Shown: positions 17,297-24,716 of the stretch, piece after piece
Numbering within the stretch: the first letter of the stretch is position 1
Layout of the letters: every line of letters starts with the position of its first letter
Source of the DNA: an uncultured Eubacteriales bacterium
Lineage (GTDB): Bacteria; Bacillota; Clostridia; Lachnospirales; Lachnospiraceae
Direction: 5' to 3'
DNA: 64,000 bases
Assembly (NCBI GenBank): GCA_900314885.1
Contig: OMWY01000012.1
Location: 59,638-123,637 of the forward strand
Translations under genes and position numbers: made by a program
The notes under the pieces: model-generated
Seen by the model: only the letters and a program-made list of their open reading frames with translations
Told to the model about the DNA's origin: nothing
Databases searched by the model: none

Positions 17297-17325
17297 ATAC
17301 GAAAGCAAGGCTTTCGGGAAAGGAA

Positions 17326-17658
17326 CTGCGTATTAAAATATTTCACGATTCAAAAGGCTACTCACTCCTTGAACTTCTTGTGGTTATCGCAATAATAGCA
17401 ATCCTTGCCGGTATCTCCATACCGGTATTCCAGGGACAGGTAGAGAAGACCAAAGAGACCGCTGATATTTCTAATCTCAGAACAGCCTACGAGCTTGCAA
17501 TAACCGGCCATCTTGTCATCTCAACCATTCATACAGAGCGAGCCCTCGACGTAATTGAACGCCTCCGAGATCTCGGCATAGCCGATTACCTCATCAAATC
17601 CGCCCTTCGCGGCGTCATCAGCCAACGCCTCCTCCGAAGAAGCAGGCAGAGTACTTGA
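17326..17658 (+). pseudogene. Chimera: prepilin N-terminus fused to PilB/GspE C-terminus
   Basis: One continuous frame starts with a prepilin signal (FHDSKG/YSLLELLVVIAIIAILAG, Glu at +5) and pilin helix up to LRTAYELA. It then switches without a stop into GHLVISTIHTERALDVIERL and RDLGIADYLIKSALRGVISQ, which is the conserved C-terminal block of PilB/GspE-type assembly ATPases, ending RLLRRSRQST. No ATG lies before the signal; CTG at 17326 follows AAAGGA. Fusion of two unrelated pilus proteins indicates a deletion or recombination joint near 17508. It is probably non-functional. Confidence 0.7.
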
Positions 17659-17701
17659 CAGCAATATCTTAAAAGTTTATAATATAAATAGAAAATCCGG
17701 C

Positions 17702-17730
17702 TTGACATAGGGCGCATTAATGACTATACT
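17702..17730 (+). promoter_or_regulatory. Consensus promoter of leader copy 3
   Basis: TTGACA (17702-17707), 17 nt, TATACT (17725-17730), the same architecture as 12544-12572. Confidence 0.75.
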
Positions 17731-17747
17731 AGTAGTATCGTGTGCTT

Positions 17748-17846
17748 ACAAGCATCTTATAAAGCATGCAAGTTACTTCGGGTACAGTATGTGGTTAAGA
17801 GAACATATCGCTTATTATCAGGGCTTCAGAACTTGTTACCCTGGTG
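17748..17846 (+). promoter_or_regulatory. Leader copy 3, terminator deleted
   Basis: Ninety-nine nt identical to 12592-12690. Where copy 2 continues into its terminator, this copy passes straight into repeat R5 (GCGACCCAGGTGGGTC). The joint falls at a TG shared by both ends of the missing piece. Transcription should read through into R5 and the Rpn gene about 490 nt downstream. Confidence 0.7.
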
Positions 17847-18090
17847 CGACCCAGGTGGGTCACTGAAGGGTGGTAAGAGATTACGTTTAAGGAAGCCTAT
17901 TGTCTCACCTAAATAAGGAACCAGGGTCCATAAAAGGGGGCTTTATTGCTGGAAACGGGTCCTTGGTAAATACATGAACAAAGAGCCTACCCTCACATAA
18001 ACACTCTGCTGGACGCTACAGTGGACATAATAAGAAGCTCTTCTCGTTACACTCAGAACCGTTTATGGAACCCTTGGATCATATATGGTT
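17846..18090 (+). repeat. Array repeat R5, chimeric variant
   Basis: The first part follows R1 (GACCCAGGTGGGTCACTGAAGG, GGTGGTAAGAGATTACG). From CCAGGGTCCATAAAAG onward it follows the full-type copies R2/R4 (GCTGGAAACGGGTCCTTGG, CACTCTGCTGGACGCTACAG). A switch between two repeat classes inside one copy suggests recombination between copies. From 18091 to 18336 there is no intact gene. Confidence 0.7.
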
Positions 18091-18164
18091 TTTTGGTTTA
18101 AGGCATCAGTTACCCTACGCTCCCTGAAATGCACCAGCCCACGGTCACTTAAGCGACCCATACC

Positions 18165-18210
18165 AATATCCGTAGTCGTGGATAAAAGAGGAGCTAAAGT
18201 AAAGGTTGTT
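18165..18210 (+). pseudogene. Pilin mid-region fragment
   Basis: ISVVVDKRGAKVKV in an open frame resembles ICTVVDENGAKVGI of the intact pilin at 22863 and IAVLVDDKRPKV of the remnant at 15193. It has no start and runs into unrelated sequence. Short, so only tentative. Confidence 0.35.
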
Positions 18211-18336
18211 GTAAAGAAGCACTGCTATTACATATTTTTTACTTTTTTTTTATGCGAGCCCTGTGAGTGCTATGCATGTAAACAAGAAAATAAAATACCT
18301 TGCATAAAAAACATATATAGAAGGTTGGTGAAGCGG

Positions 18337-19290
18337 ATGGCAGATATCGATGCCAAAACAAATGAATATATGAGTGAAAGTGAACACTTTGCCGACTTGT
18401 TCAATTACTATGTGTACAATGGCCGGCAGGTGATAGACCCGGATAAACTTCAGGAGATGGATCGTACATCACTTTCAATAATCTATGGTGATGATACAAA
18501 GTCTTCGGTAACAGATGAGGATTACAGGGATGTAATAAAATTGCTTACTATAAAGGCAGATGATAATGCAACATATATGCTTCTGGGTCTGGAAGATCAG
18601 ACGCATGTGCATTATGCCATGCCGGTGCGGGATATGTTGTATGATGCCAGATCCTATGCTAAACAGGTGAAGAACATATCAAGGAGACATCGCCTAGATG
18701 GTGACAATGGCACTACAAGCGATGAATTTCTAAGTGGTTTTCATAAGGATGATAAGATTCATCCTGTAATTACACTTGTGCTGTATTGGTCTGGTGGTGA
18801 ATGGGATGGACCGACAAGTATCTATGAAATGCTGGATACGGATGATAATGAATTGCTGAGGCTTATCCCAAATTACAGAATAAATTTGATTTCACCTTCA
18901 TCTATCAGAGAAAGTGATTTTGCTAAGTTTAAAACAACACTTGCCGAGGTACTGCAATATATCAAGCATTCCAGGAATAAAAACGAGCTGGATAAGGCAC
19001 TAAATGAAAATGAACAATTCAGGCACCTCGACAGAGAGTCAGCTGATTTATTAAATACAGTGACGCATTCCAATCTTAAATTTGAGGAAGGAAAGGAGGA
19101 GGTTGATGTGTGTTTAGCCGTTAAAGAAATGAGAGAGGAAAGTGAAGCAAAGGTAATTGTAAGAACGATTGATCACATGGTTAAGGAAAAAGGGATGACA
19201 GTTTCTGAAGCATGTGATTTGGCTGGATACGCTGAGGAAGAATATTATTCCGCAAGAAAACTCATTCAGAGCAGTGCAGTCACAAAATAA
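18337..19290 (+). CDS. Rpn family recombination-promoting nuclease-like protein
   Basis: A 317-residue protein of the Rpn/putative transposase family (PD-(D/E)XK fold). The N-terminal block reads SEHFADLFNYYVYNGRQVI, followed by TYMLLGLEDQTHVHYAMPVRMLYDA-like spacing with the E-Q nuclease motif near residue 90 and VITLVLYWSGGEWDGP near residue 150. The C-terminus holds VDVCLAVKEMREESEAK and a helical tail. Rpn proteins are RecA-independent recombination nucleases and some act in defence. An ATG at 18337 is chosen although the frame is open further up, because the upstream part is pilin debris. It lies downstream of leader copy 3. Confidence 0.75.
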   Translation: MADIDAKTNEYMSESEHFADLFNYYVYNGRQVIDPDKLQEMDRTSLSIIYGDDTKSSVTDEDYRDVIKLLTIKADDNATYMLLGLEDQTHVHYAMPVRDMLYDARSYAKQVKNISRRHRLDGDNGTTSDEFLSGFHKDDKIHPVITLVLYWSGGEWDGPTSIYEMLDTDDNELLRLIPNYRINLISPSSIRESDFAKFKTTLAEVLQYIKHSRNKNELDKALNENEQFRHLDRESADLLNTVTHSNLKFEEGKEEVDVCLAVKEMREESEAKVIVRTIDHMVKEKGMTVSEACDLAGYAEEEYYSARKLIQSSAVTK

Positions 19291-19300
19291 GCCGGATATA

Positions 19301-19448
19301 TACATGCGCTCTACGGGGGTGGGTCACTGAAGCCACTTTCAAAAACCGTTTTTACGAGGGAGAGGGCTTCTTCAAATAAAGAGCCTGGGCTCATAAAAGG
19401 CGTCTTTATTGCTGAAAAAGGCTCCTATTTATAATCTGGCATAAACAT
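19301..19448 (+). repeat. Array repeat R6 (short)
   Basis: Starts TACATGCGCTCTACGGGGGT 10 nt after the Rpn stop and includes both hairpins. In the second, AATAAAGA-GCC pairs with GGC-G-TCTTTATT, a variant that still pairs. The tail is cut short where the PIN gene begins. Confidence 0.85.
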
Positions 19449-19910
19449 ATGAGTGAAAAACAGAAAGTGCTTAGAGTATATCTTGATAATTGTGCATATA
19501 ATCGTCCATATGACGACCAGACACAAATGAGAATCAATCTTGAAACGCAAGCGAAGTTGCATATTCAGGAATTGATAAGGGATGGCCAAATTGAACTTGT
19601 AACGTCATATGTCCTCGATTATGAAAATGGCCAAAACAGATTTGAGATGCAACGTACAGCAATAAAGCAGTTTATGAATGAAAATTCTTCGATTCATGTG
19701 ACAGCTGAGAACAATGCGGATGTAAAATCGAAGGCGTTAGAGATTATGAAAACTGGAGTGAAGGAAAAGGACGCACTTCATGTAGCATGTGCGAAAAAAG
19801 CTGATTGCGATTACTTTATATCAACTGATGACAGATTATTGAAATATCAGGACGACAATATGCAGTTAGTTACGCCGGAAGAATTTATAAGGAGAATGGA
19901 GGCAGATTAA
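19449..19910 (+). CDS. PIN domain protein (toxin-first module)
   Basis: A 153-residue PIN protein: VYLDNCAYNRPYDD gives the first Asp, ELVTSYVLDYENG the Glu segment, VKEKDALHVACAKKADCDYF and ISTDDRLLKY the distal acidic residues. This subtype is common in Clostridia and cyanobacteria with the partner gene downstream. The next ORF follows after 1 nt. No strong Shine-Dalgarno is visible before the ATG. Confidence 0.78.
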   Translation: MSEKQKVLRVYLDNCAYNRPYDDQTQMRINLETQAKLHIQELIRDGQIELVTSYVLDYENGQNRFEMQRTAIKQFMNENSSIHVTAENNADVKSKALEIMKTGVKEKDALHVACAKKADCDYFISTDDRLLKYQDDNMQLVTPEEFIRRMEAD

Positions 19911-19911
19911 T

Positions 19912-20136
19912 ATGGCAAATACAGTAGAATTATACGACCAAGGATTAACCGTTCTTCTCGAGAAGCTTGGCGTGGTTAAGACGGAACAGTTCATAGCTAT
20001 TGTAAAAAGAGAAAATTTTGATTATACAAAGTGGCAGAGAGAATATTTTGATCGTATGCCGGAAGGCGCCTTTACAAAAGCTTCCGAAGAGTATGAAAAA
20101 CTACATCCATACACAGGCCGTGGACAGATAATCTGA
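19912..20136 (+). CDS. Small partner of the PIN protein, candidate antitoxin
   Basis: A 74-residue protein (ANTVELYDQGLTVLLEKLGVVKTEQFIAIVK...) that starts 1 nt after the PIN gene and ends 4 nt before repeat R7. The helical N-terminus and charged tail fit an antitoxin. Toxin-first order is unusual but known. Confidence 0.6.
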   Translation: MANTVELYDQGLTVLLEKLGVVKTEQFIAIVKRENFDYTKWQREYFDRMPEGAFTKASEEYEKLHPYTGRGQII

Positions 20137-20140
20137 TTTA

Positions 20141-20360
20141 TACATGCGCTCTACAGGGGTGGGTCACTGAAGCCTGATACGTAAACCGTTTTTGCGAGGG
20201 AGAGGGCTTCTTCATATAAAGAGCCTGGGCTCATAAAAGACCTCTTTATTGCTGGAAACGGGTCCCACTTAAATACATGAATAAAGAGCCTATCCTAGCA
20301 TAAATGAATCGCTGTGAGCTTCAGTGGAACTAATAAGGAGCTCCCTTCATTAACACTGGT
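20141..20360 (+). repeat. Array repeat R7
   Basis: Starts TACATGCGCTCTACAGGGGT, with one base change from the other copies. The first palindrome is altered (GATACGTAAACCGTTTTTG) but both outer arms remain. The tail is more divergent than in R2, R4 or R8. From 20361 to 20467 there is no gene apart from a strong AAAGGAGGAG site. Confidence 0.8.
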
Positions 20361-20467
20361 AAGAATGGAGCACAGCTCAAGGAGAATTTAAGAACGCGCA
20401 ACTAATTCAGTAAATCATACGATAAGCCATACCAGGACATACAATATAGAAGAAAGGAGGAGTCAGA

Positions 20468-21631
20468 ATGGCAAGCATATCAGTAGATATTTCGCCTAAT
20501 GTTATCGCCTGGGTAATTAGACAGAGTGAAAATAATAATGTTCCCATGAAGACACTGGAGATGCTGAACTCATGGTATTCAGGAGAGAAGAAACCTACAT
20601 TCAGCCAGGTTGAAGACGTAAGTCAAAAGACCCGTATACCATTTGGCTTCTTCTTTATGAGTACTCCTCCGGAAGAATTCCCGTTGGCTGAGTTCAGAAC
20701 TGTTGGAAGTAAGAAGTTTGACCAGCCAAGCAGAGACTATATTGATACAGTTCATTCCATGGAAGATGTCCAAGAGTGGATGGAAGATTATCGGAAAAGA
20801 GAAGATTGTGATCCGCTCTCTTATGTCGGTATTTGCAGAGAAGCATCAGATGGGTTAGAAGTCGCAAGGAAAATTCGAAATATACTTCAGCTTGATCTGG
20901 ACTGGTATAAGATATCGAAAAGCGCAGCTGATTCTTTTTCTTTATTGCGTCAAAGGATGTCGGACAATGGCGTGATTGTCATGATGAATGGCGTGGTTGG
21001 AAGCAATACCAGAAGGAAGCTCAATATTAATGAGTTCAGAGCATTCACTCTTATCAATGCCTATGCACCACTTATATTTATAAATGCCTGTGATACTCAT
21101 AATGCCAGGCTATTCTCACTGCTGCATGAGTTTGCCCATGTGCTTCTTGGAAAAGATAATCTCTATAATGATTCATATCGCCAGAATTCCTTGGTGAGTC
21201 GTGCCGAAGCAATTTGTAATGCAGCAGCGGCTGAAATATTGATTCCGAAGGAACATCTGATAGAATCATGGTCAGCAATTGAAAGTGATAATTCACTAGA
21301 AAAAGTAAGAGGTATCGCAAAAGAGTATAAATGCAGCGCATTTGTTGCAGCACGTAGATTACGCGATTTATCGTTGGTCAGTTATGATGGCTATGCAGCT
21401 ATTCTTAAATGCTTGAACGAAGAATTCATTAACAGCGATGAAAAGAAATCCGGAGGAGGCGGGGATTACTACAGAACCTTGCAGTCCAGATGGGATAAAG
21501 GATTTATACGTTCTCTAAATGAAAGTGCCAGAGCCGGAGATACTTCATATACGGAGGTGTTCCGGCTGACTGGAACGAATGAGAAGACTTTTGATAAATT
21601 AGTATCAACGATAGGAGAGACTGCTGTATGA
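20468..21631 (+). CDS. ImmA/IrrE family metallopeptidase with N-terminal HTH-like part
   Basis: A 387-residue protein. Residues 1-65 look like a divergent XRE-type DNA-binding region (PNVIAWVIRQSENNNVPMKT, then WYSGEKKPTFSQVEDVSQK). The middle carries the zinc peptidase motif LLHEFAHVLLG near residue 220, with RAEAICNAAAAEILIP downstream supplying the third ligand region. ImmA/IrrE peptidases cleave repressors; fused to HTH and paired with DUF4411 they form a known toxin-antitoxin-like pair. AAAGGAGGAG precedes the ATG. It overlaps the DUF4411 gene as ATGA. Confidence 0.85.
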   Translation: MASISVDISPNVIAWVIRQSENNNVPMKTLEMLNSWYSGEKKPTFSQVEDVSQKTRIPFGFFFMSTPPEEFPLAEFRTVGSKKFDQPSRDYIDTVHSMEDVQEWMEDYRKREDCDPLSYVGICREASDGLEVARKIRNILQLDLDWYKISKSAADSFSLLRQRMSDNGVIVMMNGVVGSNTRRKLNINEFRAFTLINAYAPLIFINACDTHNARLFSLLHEFAHVLLGKDNLYNDSYRQNSLVSRAEAICNAAAAEILIPKEHLIESWSAIESDNSLEKVRGIAKEYKCSAFVAARRLRDLSLVSYDGYAAILKCLNEEFINSDEKKSGGGGDYYRTLQSRWDKGFIRSLNESARAGDTSYTEVFRLTGTNEKTFDKLVSTIGETAV

Positions 21632-22131
21632 CATATCTGTTTGACACGAACTCTCTCATTGAATCCAAGAAGAAGTTTTATGCCTTTGATATCGCGCCTG
21701 GTTTCTGGAAACAGCTGGAATCAATCATGGCTTCACGGGATGTCAGAATTCCTGAAATCGTCGTAGAGGAAATCTCAAGACAGTCTGATGATCTTAAGGA
21801 TTGGATTGAAGGAATTCAGTACGTTAAAGAGGCCACAAAGAATCCTGAGCACATTCAGAATTACTCAAAGGTCATGAACTATATCAGTTCCTGTGGATAC
21901 TACAATGAAAGAGCTGTCAGCAGCTGGGCTCAGCGTGAACTCGCAGATCCATGGCTGGTTGCCGAAGCGATGAGCCTCGGGGCTACAATCGTATCCTTTG
22001 AAAGGCCGAACCATGATTTAGGAAAAGGCAGTAAGCAGGGGAAAGTTCATATTCCTGATGTTGCAATACATTTCGGAGTGCAAATCTGCAGCCTGTATGA
22101 TTTCATGAGGGAGTTTGGGATCAAGCTGTAA
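21628..22131 (+). CDS. DUF4411 PIN-like protein
   Basis: A 167-residue DUF4411 protein, a PIN-like nuclease family. It has YLFDTNSLIESKKKFYAFDIAPGFW at the N-terminus (first Asp at 6), VEEISRQSDDLKDW in the middle and DPWLVAEAMSLGATIVSFE later. Genes of this family usually sit directly behind an HTH-ImmA/IrrE gene, as here with ATGA overlap, and are taken as the toxin. Confidence 0.82.
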   Translation: MTYLFDTNSLIESKKKFYAFDIAPGFWKQLESIMASRDVRIPEIVVEEISRQSDDLKDWIEGIQYVKEATKNPEHIQNYSKVMNYISSCGYYNERAVSSWAQRELADPWLVAEAMSLGATIVSFERPNHDLGKGSKQGKVHIPDVAIHFGVQICSLYDFMREFGIKL

Positions 22132-22316
22132 TGATTATGAATTCTATAGTTGAGATTAGAGACAATATAGATTTTACAAGAGCTATGAAAAATCCTTTTG
22201 CTAAGATCGCGAAGGCTGCCAGGAAATGTAATGGGAAATTACCAAATGAAACAAGTGAAAAGATGATGAAAGAAGCAATAGAAGAAATCAGAAAAACAGC
22301 TGCCGGGCAAGTTTAA
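22131..22316 (+). CDS. 61-residue ORF at the end of the ImmA-DUF4411 module
   Basis: Starts within the TAATG overlap of the DUF4411 stop; a second ATG is at 22137. It contains NIDFTRAMKNPFAK, resembling the tail motif seen in several small antitoxins, then a basic helix. It ends 3 nt before repeat R8, so it marks the module boundary. It may be a third component or a truncated antitoxin from another pair. Confidence 0.5.
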   Translation: MIMNSIVEIRDNIDFTRAMKNPFAKIAKAARKCNGKLPNETSEKMMKEAIEEIRKTAAGQV

Positions 22317-22319
22317 TAA

Positions 22320-22740
22320 TACATGCGCTCTACGGGGGTGGGTCACTGAAGCCACTTTCAAAAACCGTTTTTGCGAGGGAGAGGGCTTCTTCAAATAAAG
22401 AGCCTGGGCTCATAAAAGGCCTCTTTATTGTTGGAAACGGGTCCTTGTTAAATACATGAATAACTACCATACCCTCGCATAAATACTCCGCTGGACGCTG
22501 CAGTGGACATAACAAGGAGCTCCTCTCATTAATACTGAAACAGTTTATGCTACCCAACCTTCACATATGGATTTTTCGTTTTAAGGCATCAATTAGCCTG
22601 TGCTCGTATAAACAGAAAGACGGGAGGCAGCATCAGCGAGCCTATACTTTATTAACACTTCTGTCCCCTTTATGCCCTTTGGCTCCTGTATATTATCAGC
22701 TACACATAGCTCATAAAGGGACAATGAATAAAAAGGGGTG
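22320..22740 (+). repeat. Array repeat R8
   Basis: Full copy with both hairpins intact: CAAAAAC-C-GTTTTTG nested in GAAGCC/GGCTTC, and AATAAAGAG-CCT / AGG-C-CTCTTTATT at 22394-22429. The tail (GGGAGGCAGCATCAGCG, ACACTTCTGTCCCC, CTCATAAAGGGACAATGAAT) matches R3 and R4. From 22741 to 22862 there is no gene, only pilin-upstream sequence shared with 16620-16750. Confidence 0.85.
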
Positions 22741-22862
22741 TGGGTAGAATGCATGTAGTCCGGACCATGCAGGGCTGAGGCAAGAACTCACCGGATCGCC
22801 GTGTGAAGATATGCACGCCATCCGCTGCCGGCAGTGCCGCATGAGAAGAACCGGATTGCCGT

Positions 22863-23504
22863 GTGGGAAGTAATCCACCCCTGCTCCTAAGAGCAAGAAA
22901 AGGAAAAGAGGTAATACCCGCAATAACAGAAAATAGAACCACCACAAACAATACCCACAGAACCGCAACCACACCAACGGCGTGGAAAGGAAATAAGAAT
23001 AATAAGAGACTGGGTGAAGAGGGCTTCACCCTCCTCGAGCTACTCATAGTTCTCGCCATCATCTCCGTTCTCGTTGCCGTTTCCGTTCCTGTGTTTATGA
23101 GTGCTTTGGAGCGCTCCTGGCGCGCCGTGGATATAAGTAACGCGAGGAGTTTAAGGGCTGTGCTGAGCGGGAAAATAATAGAAGGCACAGTAACAATAAA
23201 AGACGAGAACTACGGGATATGCACTGTGGTTGATGAGAATGGTGCTAAGGTCGGAATATGTAATAAGAAAAGCGCGGGCGTTAACTGGAAAGGGAATATG
23301 AATAAAGTAGCTCTGCCGGGAGAAATGAAACCGCAAGGGTTGATAGAAGGAAGCGGACTGGAAGAGATAAGGATTAAAAGTAGAAGAATGGATTGGTATG
23401 CCGTGGCGGTGTATGGGGATGGGAAAAGTGAGTATTACGAGGGTAATGGGGCGGTGAGGCTGAAGGATGAGAATAGAAGGGAATGGGGAGAAATAGATAA
23501 ATAA
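22863..23504 (+). CDS. Type IV prepilin-like protein
   Basis: A pilin-like protein with class III signal: cleavage at EEG/FTLLELL with Glu at +5, and the helix IVLAIISVLVAVSVPVFMSALE. The mature part (about 160 residues) contains DISNARSLRAVLSG, then a variable C-terminal domain ending RREWGEIDK. The frame is open for 54 codons ahead of the cleavage site and no ATG occurs, so the start (GTG at 22863 or a later non-ATG codon) is unsure. It is the only uninterrupted pilin in the array. No assembly ATPase or platform gene survives here, so export would need machinery elsewhere. Confidence 0.7.
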   Translation: MGSNPPLLLRARKGKEVIPAITENRTTTNNTHRTATTPTAWKGNKNNKRLGEEGFTLLELLIVLAIISVLVAVSVPVFMSALERSWRAVDISNARSLRAVLSGKIIEGTVTIKDENYGICTVVDENGAKVGICNKKSAGVNWKGNMNKVALPGEMKPQGLIEGSGLEEIRIKSRRMDWYAVAVYGDGKSEYYEGNGAVRLKDENRREWGEIDK

Positions 23505-23516
23505 GGGAAAACTGAT

Positions 23517-24627
23517 ATGGAAGAAAAAGACGCAAATATAAAAATAGCTCCTAAGCATTATCAATCTATGAATTACCTGCGTGCATTAGCGGTTATTTTA
23601 ATTCTCTGGTGCCATCTTGTAGGAATGAGGACAGATACCTGGATTGGCAAGAAGGCAATCAGTTTTGTATTTACAGAGCCATTGCATATTATTCAGAACT
23701 TCGGCGCACTGGGCGTATCGATTTTCTTTATTATCAGTGGCTTCCTCATGGGAATGTCAATTGACTCGGAATGCAGTAAGAGAGCGGCTTCCGGCGGCAT
23801 GAGGGGGGGGGTACCGGAAAATGGTATTCCTGCGCCGCGCACTCAGGATTTACATTTCTTCTTTTGTAGCAATAGCTATTTTTGGAGTAGCTCAGTATGT
23901 GTATGAGGAAGTAATCGGACCTACTTATTGGAGCCAATATGGTTTCAATGAATGGCTTCAAGGGGCTACACTTTTTGGCTATTTCACAGGGGTGGGTGAC
24001 AAGATTAACGGAACGACCTGGTTTCTGCTACCACTGTTTTACTTCTATATATTGTCACAGATAATGCTGTGGATAAGAAGCAAGAAAGGCTGGAGCTTTA
24101 CATTAAACGTTCTGCAGGCTTTCGGAATCATTGCGCCAATACTTATAAAAGTGCTGTATTGGCATGAGATATTCAGAACCAGCTATTATTTTGAATTTGT
24201 CTATATTCCGATATCGGGTCTCATTGCATATGCGCTCCTTATGGAGAAGGAGGGGCACTTCTGGTCAGGAGCAGCAAGGCTTATTGTGAACTACATCAAT
24301 ATGGTCTTAGCATTCTATTTCTTAAACAATAACTACTATTCGAATGAGCCATATATTGCTTCGGTAATTTATGCGTTTTCAATGTTTCTGTTCTTCTACT
24401 ACAACGAGAAGAACTTTAAGGATAACAAAGTCGTATCTTTTATTGTAAGTATAAGCTTTCCTGTTTATTTACTTCAGCAGACGTGGGGCAGCTGGATTAT
24501 GAGTATGACAGGGGAATCACAGCACTTTACATTATCGTTAGTTATAGGATTGGCTGTGGTCATCGTTTTATCTGTGCTTCATAACGATCTAATCGATAAG
24601 GTATTAAAGAAGATATTACGAGCGTAA
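23517..24627 (+). CDS. Acyltransferase family 3 (OafA-like), frameshifted at a G9 tract
   Basis: A membrane acyltransferase of the kind that O-acetylates surface sugars. Part one reads MNYLRALAVILILWCHLVGM, the family signature with catalytic His, and GVSIFFIISGFLMGM. At 23803-23811 a run of nine G breaks the frame, and part one would stop at 23906. Removing one G gives MRGGYRKMVFLRRALRIYI and joins part two, which runs through seven or eight further helices to 24627, for about 369 residues in all. The break lying exactly in a poly-G run points to phase variation in the OFF state. A sequencing error in the homopolymer is the alternative. Confidence 0.75.
23803..23811 (+). repeat. Poly-G tract (G9) in the acyltransferase gene
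   Basis: Nine consecutive G at the junction of the two acyltransferase frames. Eight G would restore the full reading frame. Confidence 0.85.
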
Positions 24628-24716
24628 GCATGAGATATTAGCCAGAGATGCCGTAAAAGATGTAGCAATAAAAGCTAGAACAATAAAATTTTTAAAGAAG
24701 GGTATAGGGGAGACAG

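Noticed and set aside
18085..18336. N-terminal extension of the Rpn reading frame
   Set aside because: The extra 84 codons come from repeat tail and pilin debris; homologous Rpn-family N-termini begin at the ATG at 18337.
13693..22440. CRISPR array
   Set aside because: The repeats are long, unevenly spaced and separated by genes; no short regularly spaced repeats with unique spacers exist and no cas gene is present.
13693..22440. Classical integron attC sites
   Set aside because: No GTTRRRY/RYYYAAC core pair was found and no integrase gene is visible, so only the general cassette-like logic is proposed.
22700..23188. Minus-strand open frames opposite the intact pilin
   Set aside because: They are shadows of the plus-strand pilin frame, with no ribosome site or recognisable domain.
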